A stretch of 36,690 bases of DNA from Magnetococcales bacterium (lineage in GTDB: Bacteria > Pseudomonadota > Magnetococcia > Magnetococcales > DC0425bin3): contig JADGCO010000023.1 in assembly GCA_015228935.1 (NCBI GenBank), forward strand, positions 13,029 through 49,718. The letters run 5' to 3'. Shown in pieces: positions 7,542-14,578 of this stretch; the stretch's first letter is position 1; each line of letters starts with the position of its first letter. The position numbers and the translations under genes are program-made. Below the pieces are notes generated by a model that was not told the DNA's origin, did not search any database, and worked only from the letters and a program-made list of their open reading frames with translations.

Positions 7542-9095
7542 ATGAGCATATCCCAAAAAGCCCTGGATACTCTCCAGAAACGCCGCGAGGCCGTGTTGAC
7601 GGCCGGCGGCAAGGAAAAAGTCGCCCAGCGACATGCCAAAGGTCAACTGACTGCCCGGGAACGTCTGAATACCCTGTTCCAGGAGGGAACGTTCCAGGAA
7701 ATCGGCACCCACATCCAGCACACCTGTACGCACTTCGGCATGACCGGCAAAGATATTCCGGCAGACGGCGTGGTTGTGGGCACCGGATTTGTCGATAACC
7801 GGCAGGTGGCTGCGGTCAGCCAGGATTTCAATGTGGTGGCCGGAACGCTCGGCAAAATGCATGCCCAAAAGATTGTCCAGGCCATGCAATATGCCCAACG
7901 CATGGGAATTCCCGTCGTGGCCTTCAAGGACTCCGGCGGTGCCCGCATCCAGGAAGGGGTGGATGCCCTCTCTGGATATGGCCAGGTGTTTTACCAGAAC
8001 GTCATTCTCTCCGGGGTTGTCCCCCAGATTGCGGTGATTCTGGGACCCTGCGCCGGGGGGGCCTCCTATTCGCCGGCCCTGATGGACTTCATCATCATGA
8101 CCCGGCAGAATGCCCAGATGTTCATCACCGGCCCCCAGGTGATCAAGGCCGTCACGGGCCGGGACTGCACCATGGACGAAATCGGCAGCGCCGAAATTCA
8201 TGCCACGGTCAGCGGCAATGTCCACGTCGTGGCCGATGATGACCAGCATGCCATTCAACTGGTCAAGCAGCTCCTTGGTTACCTCCCCTCCAACAACACC
8301 CACGATCCCCCACACAAACCGTGGGCCGATCTGGATCTCTCCGATGACCCGGAACTGAACGGCATGGTCCCGGATGATCCCAAAGCCCCCATGGATGTCA
8401 AAAAAATCATCGCCCGGCTGGTGGACAACGGAGAATATTTTGAAATTCACGCCGGTTTTGCCCGCAACCTGGTGGTCTGCTTTGCCCGGATCCAGGGCAT
8501 CGTGGTCGGCATCATCGCCAACCAGTCCATGGAACAGGCCGGCTGTCTCGACATCGACTCCTCGGACAAGGGGTCCCGCTTCATCCGCTTCTGCAACGTC
8601 TTCAACATTCCCGTGGTCAACCTTGTCGATGTGCCGGGCTTTCTGCCCGGTGTCGAGCAGGAACGCGGCGGCATCATTCGCCACGGTGCCAAGATGCTCT
8701 TTGCCTACGCCTCGGCCACCGTGCCCAAACTGACCATCATTCTGCGCAAGGCCTATGGCGGTTCATACCTGGCCATGTGCAGCCCGGAAATGGGTGCCGA
8801 TGTGGTCTACGCCTGGCCCACCGCCGAAATCGCCGTCATGGGTGCCGAAGGGGCGGTCAATCTGCTCTACGGCAAGGAATTGAAGGACGCCGCCGACAAA
8901 AAGGCCAAAACCGCCGAGCTGGTCCAGGATTATCGGGACAATTTCGCCTCCCCCTACCTTTCGGCAGCCCGGGGCTATGTCACCGATATCATCGAACCCG
9001 CACAAACCCGGGCCTACCTGGCCCTGGCCCTGCGCAAGTCAATGAACAAGCGCGAACTGCGGCCCCTCAAAAAGCACGGTAACATTCCTCTTTAG
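7542..9095 (+). CDS. mmdA: Methylmalonyl-CoA decarboxylase alpha subunit (carboxyltransferase)
   Basis: A 517-residue carboxyltransferase of the PccB/MmdA family. It moves the carboxyl group from methylmalonyl-CoA to the biotin of the carrier subunit. The crotonase-fold halves are clear: FKDSGGARIQEGVDALSGYG and GPCAGGASYSPALMDFIIM in the N-terminal half, then VPGFLPGVEQERGGIIRHGA and GGSYLAMCSPEMGADVVYAW in the C-terminal half. The length fits MmdA and PccB. The company of a gamma-type small subunit, a biotin carrier and an OadB-type sodium pump favours the decarboxylase over acetyl- or propionyl-CoA carboxylase. No biotin carboxylase gene is nearby, which also fits a decarboxylase. The start at 7542 was chosen because the MSISQKALDTLQKRREAV opening is typical of the family. 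Confidence 0.9.
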   Translation: MSISQKALDTLQKRREAVLTAGGKEKVAQRHAKGQLTARERLNTLFQEGTFQEIGTHIQHTCTHFGMTGKDIPADGVVVGTGFVDNRQVAAVSQDFNVVAGTLGKMHAQKIVQAMQYAQRMGIPVVAFKDSGGARIQEGVDALSGYGQVFYQNVILSGVVPQIAVILGPCAGGASYSPALMDFIIMTRQNAQMFITGPQVIKAVTGRDCTMDEIGSAEIHATVSGNVHVVADDDQHAIQLVKQLLGYLPSNNTHDPPHKPWADLDLSDDPELNGMVPDDPKAPMDVKKIIARLVDNGEYFEIHAGFARNLVVCFARIQGIVVGIIANQSMEQAGCLDIDSSDKGSRFIRFCNVFNIPVVNLVDVPGFLPGVEQERGGIIRHGAKMLFAYASATVPKLTIILRKAYGGSYLAMCSPEMGADVVYAWPTAEIAVMGAEGAVNLLYGKELKDAADKKAKTAELVQDYRDNFASPYLSAARGYVTDIIEPAQTRAYLALALRKSMNKRELRPLKKHGNIPL

Positions 9096-9136
9096 AGTGC
9101 GAACCCAAGCGGAATGAACCCAGGAGTGCTGAAATC

Positions 9137-9478
9137 ATGAGCATGTTGGATGTCATCCTGAAATCCCTGACCGCCTACGCCCTGCTGATCGTCATCGGCT
9201 TTCTCGCAGCCTATATGATCCAGATCATCGTCAAGGTCCTGTCAGCCCAGGGTCAGCAGGCTGCGGTCGCGATCAAGCCCGAAACGCGGTTACCCGCAAC
9301 GACAGTTGTAGCAACAAGTGGTCCACCCACGCATCATCTGGTGGCCATCGCCGCTGCCGTCTATACCATGAATCGTCGGGTGCGTATCGTTCACCTCAAA
9401 TCCGACAGCGGCGTTGACGTTCCCTGGACTTCGGTCGGCAGGTCTCTGCATCAGGCCTCCCACCAGGTCCGCCGTTAA
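9137..9478 (+). CDS. Sodium-pump decarboxylase gamma/delta subunit (OadG/MmdD family)
   Basis: A 113-residue protein with one N-terminal membrane helix (about residues 14-36, LLIVIGFLAAYMIQIIVKVL) and a polar tail. This is the OadG/MmdD layout: a small membrane subunit that holds the carboxyltransferase and carrier to the membrane pump. The C-terminal half (HLVAIAAAVYTMNRRVRIVHL) matches the conserved terminal segment of this family. It lies 41 nt after mmdA and 45 nt before the biotin carrier gene. The start at 9137 has AGGAG some 10 nt upstream; an ATG at 9143 is an alternative. Confidence 0.8.
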   Translation: MSMLDVILKSLTAYALLIVIGFLAAYMIQIIVKVLSAQGQQAAVAIKPETRLPATTVVATSGPPTHHLVAIAAAVYTMNRRVRIVHLKSDSGVDVPWTSVGRSLHQASHQVRR

Positions 9479-9523
9479 GTTGAAACTCCCCTTATCCAGG
9501 AATCCACCAGGACGGAAATTGCG

Positions 9524-9931
9524 ATGGAAAGAAAACTGCGAATCACCATTGAAGGGACCCAGTACGAAGTCCATGTCCAGGACATCACGGAGGGCGAAAA
9601 CACCCTCTATCCCGCGCCCGGCATGCGGGCCGATGCTCCCCCACCCAAGCCATCGACGCCCGCCAAGGCACCCGCCCCTGCCAAGGCAGCCGCACCCGCT
9701 GCTGGTGGTGGCGGTGGTGAAACCGACCGCCTCGCTCCCCTGGGTGGCGTGGTCGTCAAGGTCCTCGTCACCGAAGGCCAGCAGGTGGCCAAAGGCGACA
9801 AGGTCGTCATCCTGGAAGCCATGAAACAAAAAACCGAAATCCTCGCGCATCGCGCCGGAACGGTCAAAGACATTGCCTGCAAAGAGGGGGATGCCGTGGA
9901 AATCGGCGTCCGCCTGATGTCCATCGTCTGA
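9524..9931 (+). CDS. mmdC: Biotin carboxyl carrier subunit of the decarboxylase
   Basis: A 135-residue carrier. Residues 1-35 form a short beta-rich segment, followed by a flexible Pro/Ala linker (about 38-60, PKPSTPAKAPAPAKAAAP) and a Gly run, then a biotinyl domain (about 67-135). Lysine 101 in EAMKQ is the predicted biotinylation site, 34 residues from the C-terminus as usual; most relatives have EAMKM, so Gln after the lysine is a small deviation. Biotin carries CO2 from the alpha subunit to the beta subunit in the membrane. The gene lies between the gamma-type subunit and mmdB. Confidence 0.9.
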   Translation: MERKLRITIEGTQYEVHVQDITEGENTLYPAPGMRADAPPPKPSTPAKAPAPAKAAAPAAGGGGGETDRLAPLGGVVVKVLVTEGQQVAKGDKVVILEAMKQKTEILAHRAGTVKDIACKEGDAVEIGVRLMSIV

Positions 9932-10094
9932 CAAAACAGAGCCGAAAAGAAAACAAACGGCGATGTGACGCAACCCCTCTGCAACACCCTGGCAGCCGTG
10001 CCGAACCTTTTGACAGCATGAATTGCGCGGTGGTTCAGAGGGGGTTTCAGTCGGCGGCATCGTGTAGAAATCGCTGCCCTTGGGAGACTTCAAG

Positions 10095-11336
10095 GTGAAC
10101 CTCGACCTCCTCAATATGTTTCAAGGCATTGCCACTCTGGTCGATGCCTTCCAGCACAATCCGAAAATCGCCTTCATGCGGATTTTCCTCATCGCCCTGG
10201 GCGCTCTGCTGATGTACCTGGGCAAAAAAGGGGTACTGGAACCCCTGCTGATGATCCCCATGGGTCTGGCCATGTCCACCATCAATGCGGCGGTCATGTT
10301 CGTCCCCGACTACATGAATGTCCCCGCCCAGGGCAAGCATGGCACCCTGTTCGTCAATCCCCTGATTTCCGAAACGAATCAGTTGATGAACATTGTCCAG
10401 ATCGACTGGCTGCAACCCATCTACACCTTCACCTTCTCGAACGGTCTGATCGCCTGTCTCGTCTTCATGGGGATCGGCTCGCTCCTGGATGTCGGTTTCG
10501 TCATGGCCAGACCGTTCCAGAGCATGTTCCTGGCCATCTGCGCCGAGTTGGGAACCGTCATCACTCTCCCCATCGGAGTCATGATGGGTCTCTCTCCCCA
10601 GGCTTCCACGGCCACGGCCATCATCGGCGGTGCCGACGGTCCCATGGTGTTGTTCAGCTCGCTGCTCCTGGCCAAGGAGTATTTTGTCCCGATCACCGTC
10701 GTGGCCTATCTCTACCTGGGCCTGACCTATGGTGGATATCCCTATCTGGTCAAAATGCTCGTGCCGCGCCATATTCGTGGCATCGCCATGCCCATCGAAA
10801 AGCGCATGCCCATCACCCCGGACCAAAAGATCATCTTTTCCGTCATCACCTGCGTGGTCTTGTCGTTGCTCTTCCCGGTGGCCGGGCCTTTGTTCCTGTC
10901 GCTCTTTCTGGGCGTGGTCATTCGTGAATCGGGACTGGTGGATTTCATCAAGCTTTTCGAAGGTACCTTCCTCTATGGAGCCACCTTTTTCCTGGGCATG
11001 ACCCTGGGAGTCCTGTGCGAGGCCGGTACACTCCTGAATCCGGATGTCCTGATCCTGCTCGTTCTTGGTGTCACGGCCCTGACCTTCTCGGCCATCGGCG
11101 GCATCCTGGGAGGCTATGTTCTCTACTTCCTGAACGACAAAAAGTTCAATCCGGTGATCGGCATCGCCGCCGTAAGCTGCGTGCCCACCACAGCCAAGGT
11201 GGCCCAAAAACTGGTCTCCGAAGTCAACCCGGAAGCCATGATCCTGCCCCAGGCCCTGGGAGCCAACATCAGCGGCGTCATCACCACAGCCATCCTGACC
11301 GGCGTGTTGATTACCCTCATGGGTGGCATCCAATAA
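10095..11336 (+). CDS. mmdB: Methylmalonyl-CoA decarboxylase beta subunit (Na+-pumping membrane subunit)
   Basis: A polytopic inner-membrane protein (413 residues) of the OadB/MmdB/GcdB family, which decarboxylates carboxybiotin and exports Na+. The hallmark IIGGADGPMVLF holds the essential aspartate of the ion path. Other family segments are PLLMIPMGLAM, FMGIGSLLDVGFVMARP, AELGTVITLPIGVMMGL and, at the end, AAVSCVPTTAKVAQKL and ALGANISGVITTAILTG. I chose the GTG at 10095, with GGGAG 10 nt upstream, over a TTG at 10080. It follows mmdC after a 163-nt gap, long for an operon, so a second promoter could lie there (a TTGACA at 10012 has no clear -10). A strong terminator follows. Confidence 0.92.
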   Translation: MNLDLLNMFQGIATLVDAFQHNPKIAFMRIFLIALGALLMYLGKKGVLEPLLMIPMGLAMSTINAAVMFVPDYMNVPAQGKHGTLFVNPLISETNQLMNIVQIDWLQPIYTFTFSNGLIACLVFMGIGSLLDVGFVMARPFQSMFLAICAELGTVITLPIGVMMGLSPQASTATAIIGGADGPMVLFSSLLLAKEYFVPITVVAYLYLGLTYGGYPYLVKMLVPRHIRGIAMPIEKRMPITPDQKIIFSVITCVVLSLLFPVAGPLFLSLFLGVVIRESGLVDFIKLFEGTFLYGATFFLGMTLGVLCEAGTLLNPDVLILLVLGVTALTFSAIGGILGGYVLYFLNDKKFNPVIGIAAVSCVPTTAKVAQKLVSEVNPEAMILPQALGANISGVITTAILTGVLITLMGGIQ

Positions 11337-11390
11337 CAACACCATTCCTTGCCGGCACCTTGCGGCAACGGGTTGGGGTGAACAGTCAGT

Positions 11391-11427
11391 ACGGCGGTCG
11401 CTTTTTTTCGAGGCGACCGCCGTTTTT
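11391..11427 (+). terminator. Rho-independent terminator of the mmd operon
   Basis: A perfect 11-bp stem, acggcggtcgc (11391-11401) with gcgaccgccgt (11413-11423), followed by TTTTG and TTTT. It lies 55 nt after the mmdB stop. Confidence 0.9.
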
Positions 11428-11480
11428 GTTTTACACTTTCTGGCGATGATTTTCATCCCAGGTTGCAATCCATAAGAATC

Positions 11481-11580
11481 AATAAAGTTGGGAAAAAAGA
11501 TTTTATTGGGGCTCCGCCCCAAACCCCGCCAGGAGGAAGGGCACAGCCCTTCCTCCTGGACCTCCATCCCAGTTTTTCAT
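11481..11580 (+). repeat. Modular intergenic repeat, copy C (part of module 1 plus module 2)
   Basis: Near-identical to the reverse complement of copy A across the GC-rich part, including the 13-bp stem hairpin at 11529-11559. Only the 3' half of module 1 is present in front of it. The stretch 11337-11691 (over 300 nt without a certain gene) holds the mmd terminator, this copy and the second module-1 copy at 11620-11668. Confidence 0.85.
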
Positions 11581-11619
11581 TTGTTTTTTTTAAATGAACA
11601 AGTTATCAGACGGCCTCCT

Positions 11620-11668
11620 CAGAGGCTGCCCATTAACCCTTGAATAAAAAAAATGGAAAAAAAGATTT
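11620..11668 (+). repeat. Modular intergenic repeat, copy C2 (module 1) at the 5' end of nagZ
   Basis: A second module-1 unit (cagaggctgcccattaaccc, then an A-rich tract and gattt) about 40 nt after copy C. Its A-rich part creates an ATG at 11653 that is in frame with nagZ, where copy A has attgga instead. Confidence 0.8.
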
Positions 11669-11691
11669 CCTCCAACCAGGTCAAAAACACG

Positions 11692-12789
11692 ATGACAATC
11701 CACCCCGGAACATTCCTCGTCAGCAGCCTCTCCGGCCCGGAACTCAATTCGGACGAAGCCGATTTTTTGCGCTCGGTGCGTCCGGCAGGCGTGATCTTGT
11801 TTGCACGCAATCTGGTTGACCTGGATCAGGTCCAGGGACTCATTCATGCCATACGCCATACAGCATCCCCACCACCCACCCTTTGGCTGGATCAGGAAGG
11901 GGGGCGGGTGCAACGCCTGCGCCATCCCTTGACAGCCCACCCAAGCCCTGGACGTTTTGCCGAACTGGAACAACAAGACCCTGTCCGGGCCAGGCAGCTT
12001 TCCCGACAGGCGGGCTGGCTTGCGGGGCGGGAATTGACGACTTTGGGGTGTGGCGTCAATTGTGCCCCGGTTTTGGATATTCGTGAATCAGGTGCGGATC
12101 CGGTGATCGGTGAACGGGCATTTGGGTGGAATCCACAGCAGGTAATTCGCCTGGCGAGTGCCTGGCTTGACGGTTTCAAGGCAGCCGGAGGGGTGGCCGT
12201 CGGCAAACATTTTCCCGGTCATGGTGCCGCCCGGGCCGACTCACACAAGGCCCTCCCCCGCATTGAAAAAGACCGACCTGCCCTGGAAAATTGGGAGTTG
12301 ATCCCCTTCCGGGAACTTTTATCCCACTTGCCCATGCTCATGACCGCCCATCTGGTGGCCACCGGACTCGATCCGACGCAACCGGCCACCTGGTCCACGC
12401 CCATTCTGCATGATCTTCTGCGCAAACAGTGGCAATATCAGGGTCTGGTGGTCTCCGATGCCCTGGAAATGGGTGCCCTGTCCGGTCAATTGGACACACG
12501 CGCTGAACGCAGTTTGCAAGCTGGTTGCGATCTCGTGTTGTGTTGCACGGGTCGTCTGGCAGATAATGCCCTGGTCCTGGATGGTCTGGCCCGGACCCTG
12601 GCCTCCAACGCCATTCCGGAACCAGCGGCCCTTTTGCAAAGAATAGAACGCATCCTGGCCCCGGCCCGCATCGCCCCAGGCAACATGTCAACCTTGTTTG
12701 CCGATCCGGAATACCAGCATTGGCGGCACACTTTGGAAGCCTTGACCGACACCCATTCCGCGCCCGATCCGACGGCACCATCGAACTGA
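11692..12789 (+). CDS. nagZ: Beta-N-acetylhexosaminidase (glycoside hydrolase family 3)
   Basis: A 365-residue GH3 enzyme that removes N-acetylglucosamine from muropeptides during cell-wall recycling in the cytoplasm. The NagZ signatures are GVILFARN near residue 33, LWLDQEGGRVQRLR, KHFPGHGAARADSHKALP (the loop with the His/Asp pair unique to this family) and VVSDALEMGAL with the nucleophilic Asp. The length is slightly above the usual 340, through a polar C-terminal tail. I chose the ATG at 11692 because it leaves the normal distance to GVILF. The in-frame ATG at 11653 lies inside repeat C2, and neither start has a strong ribosome binding site. A DUF971 gene follows 31 nt later. Confidence 0.92.
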   Translation: MTIHPGTFLVSSLSGPELNSDEADFLRSVRPAGVILFARNLVDLDQVQGLIHAIRHTASPPPTLWLDQEGGRVQRLRHPLTAHPSPGRFAELEQQDPVRARQLSRQAGWLAGRELTTLGCGVNCAPVLDIRESGADPVIGERAFGWNPQQVIRLASAWLDGFKAAGGVAVGKHFPGHGAARADSHKALPRIEKDRPALENWELIPFRELLSHLPMLMTAHLVATGLDPTQPATWSTPILHDLLRKQWQYQGLVVSDALEMGALSGQLDTRAERSLQAGCDLVLCCTGRLADNALVLDGLARTLASNAIPEPAALLQRIERILAPARIAPGNMSTLFADPEYQHWRHTLEALTDTHSAPDPTAPSN

Positions 12790-12820
12790 ATTTTTTCACA
12801 TTTTGTTTCAGGAGCAGCTC

Positions 12821-13216
12821 ATGGCCTACGGCAGTCGTCACGTTCCCACCGAACTCCGGCAAATCAACAAGGAACGTCTGGTCCGCATCGTCTGGAACAC
12901 CGGCGAGCAGATGGAACTGAGCATGGAATTTTTGCGGGTGGTCTGTCCCTGTGCCGATTGTCGTGGTCACACCCCGGAGCAACGCAAGCTCATTGACGGC
13001 AAACAGGATGTCACCATCACGGCCATCACGCCGGTCGGTCGTTATGCGGTCAAGATTGCCTTCAGTGACAATCACGATACCGGGGTCTATTCCTGGGAAA
13101 CCCTCTGGGAAGTCGGCACCGAAAAAGAGACCCTGTGGCAAACCTATCTGGAAGATTTGCAACGCGCCGGCAAACGCCGCAAACCCAACGTATTTCCCAT
13201 CAAGGCAATCAAATGA
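12821..13216 (+). CDS. DUF971 (gamma-butyrobetaine hydroxylase-like N-terminal) protein
   Basis: A 131-residue protein with the DUF971 pattern: RIVWNTGEQMELSMEFLRV, then CPCADCRGH (cysteines in CPCxxC plus CRGH, a likely zinc site), ITPVGRYAVKIAFSDNHDTG and YSWETLWEV. The domain is found alone in many bacteria and at the N-terminus of carnitine-synthesis dioxygenases; its role in bacteria is uncertain, with proposals around Fe-S cluster work. The start at 12821 has GGAG 8 nt upstream. It is the last host gene before the prophage remnant; its tail is Lys/Arg-rich (RAGKRRKPNVFPIKAIK). Confidence 0.88.
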   Translation: MAYGSRHVPTELRQINKERLVRIVWNTGEQMELSMEFLRVVCPCADCRGHTPEQRKLIDGKQDVTITAITPVGRYAVKIAFSDNHDTGVYSWETLWEVGTEKETLWQTYLEDLQRAGKRRKPNVFPIKAIK

Positions 13217-13282
13217 TATGAATGAACGATCTTGCGTAGACTTCAGTTGATTGCAAGCAATCATGTTATAATAGGCAGTTTA

Positions 13283-14263
13283 TTAACAATTTTCTTGTGA
13301 CAGGTAATTTATCTTTAATCGCCTATAATATATATGGTATAACACCACCAGAACATTCACAGATTTGATAATTATATTTTCACCTCTACCATCAACTATT
13401 TTATACTGACTATTTTTTACGTCAACTTTATCTAGAAACCTTTCTGCGGACGCCAGAGAATCAAATTTTAATGATTCATTATTATTTGTTACAATGATTG
13501 GCATTTCCATGGATCCACCACGCACCAGACAATATACACCATCATGTTTTATAGATGCTTTAGACACAAGACTATCAATAGACATGTCGCCAGAGATATC
13601 CTTGAGACCCAAATATTTTGTTAATAACTTTATGAGTTTATCTGAGCAATCCAAATCATCTCCTTTTTCTATGACTACTACTTCTATCTCTACATAAGAC
13701 AAACCAAAGTTTGTTCTCCTTTTTATCTTTTTTGTTGTTAAAATTAATTTTTTACCGTTGGCATCATAACAAACATACGCTGAATTATGGACATCAATCG
13801 CCTCAAGGCATGACTCGGCATATTCAATGGAATCATATAGAGAGATATCACCCTGTTCGCTGACAATAATCGGCAATTTGATTTGCATCATTTTTTCCGA
13901 ATAATATGACGCCTGATATTTATTGATCGATTCTGAAACGAGATATTTCAATAATTTACCAGAACTACCATAAAATTCATATTGAATACTGCTTGTGTTT
14001 CCGATATATTCTTTAAGAATCTCAATAAATCTGGACACACAGTTAATACACTTCCACTCTTCGATACAATCAATCACCGCACCAACACGTATGAACCCAA
14101 AAAAAATTTTCACGTTTTGTTTGTATCGAACAAGAGTCAGTCTGGTTCCATCCGCATCAAAGGCCTCATGTGCGTCTGAAAATTTTAATAGTTTTAGAAC
14201 ATCTCCAGATGAAAAACAGATTGAAAGACCAAATATATTTTTTATGAACACAGGCAGTTTCAT
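13283..14263 (-). CDS. AT-rich gene of unknown function with three internal repeats
   Basis: A 326-residue protein. The DNA is far richer in A and T than anything around it, pointing to separate acquisition. Three divergent copies of one unit are visible. Unit 1 starts KLPVFIKN (residue 2). Unit 2 starts KLPIIVSEQGDISLYDS (129) with AESCLEAIDV and YDANGKKL. Unit 3 starts EMPIIVTNNNESLKFDS (253) with AERFLDKVDV and VDGRGENI. Units 1 and 2 also share a C-terminal helical half ending EYIG or KYLG. There is no signal peptide or catalytic motif. I chose the ATG at 14263, with GGGAG upstream, because the earlier ATG at 14329 would read through a terminator hairpin. It sits at the prophage edge, downstream of the tail fibre genes but separately transcribed, as morons usually are. 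Confidence 0.65.
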   Translation of the reverse strand: MKLPVFIKNIFGLSICFSSGDVLKLLKFSDAHEAFDADGTRLTLVRYKQNVKIFFGFIRVGAVIDCIEEWKCINCVSRFIEILKEYIGNTSSIQYEFYGSSGKLLKYLVSESINKYQASYYSEKMMQIKLPIIVSEQGDISLYDSIEYAESCLEAIDVHNSAYVCYDANGKKLILTTKKIKRRTNFGLSYVEIEVVVIEKGDDLDCSDKLIKLLTKYLGLKDISGDMSIDSLVSKASIKHDGVYCLVRGGSMEMPIIVTNNNESLKFDSLASAERFLDKVDVKNSQYKIVDGRGENIIIKSVNVLVVLYHIYYRRLKINYLSQENC

Positions 14264-14278
14264 ATGCACTCCCAAAAA

Positions 14279-14311
14279 TTCGGTCCCTTTCTCTTTTTTG
14301 AAAGGGACCGA
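14279..14311 (-). terminator. Terminator between the tail operon and the AT-rich gene
   Basis: A perfect 11-bp stem, cggtccctttc (14281-14291) with gaaagggaccg (14300-14310). On the minus strand it is followed by AATTTTTG. A second, weaker hairpin (accacaa/ttgtggt) lies at 14345-14362, and a 12-bp palindrome atgatcgatcat lies at 14328-14339. Confidence 0.8.
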
Positions 14312-14373
14312 AAGGTCATGAGCATCCATGATCGATCATTTCATACCACAAAATCTTGTGGTGACCATATCAT

Positions 14374-14571
14374 TCATGGTTCCTGCATGACAAACGGATT
14401 GATTTGATTGACCAGATTTCCCTGCTCGTCCCGCATGGCGAGCCACTCGTCGATGGCGACACGGTGCCATGTCTGGCAAGGCCAGGTGCAGTAGGTGATC
14501 TGGCCATCGACGGCATGGATGACGATTTGATTTTCTTCTGCATTCGTAAAGCTGATCTGGGCGATATTCAT
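14374..14571 (-). CDS. Small tail-fibre-associated protein
   Basis: A 65-residue protein starting MNIAQISFTNAEENQIVIHA, with GAGGAG just before its ATG. It lies 7 nt after the tail fibre stop and ends the tail operon. Small proteins in this place are often fibre assembly factors or tail caps. The Trp-rich middle (CTWPCQTWHRVAIDEWLA) resembles short phage proteins next to fibres, but I cannot name a family. Confidence 0.6.
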   Translation of the reverse strand: MNIAQISFTNAEENQIVIHAVDGQITYCTWPCQTWHRVAIDEWLAMRDEQGNLVNQINPFVMQEP

Positions 14572-14578
14572 AAGCTCC

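Noticed and set aside
7542-11336. Oxaloacetate decarboxylase instead of methylmalonyl-CoA decarboxylase
   Set aside because: The alpha subunit is a crotonase-fold PccB/MmdA type, not the pyruvate-carboxylase-like OadA type. Glutaconyl-CoA decarboxylase cannot be fully excluded but its alpha subunit differs in size.
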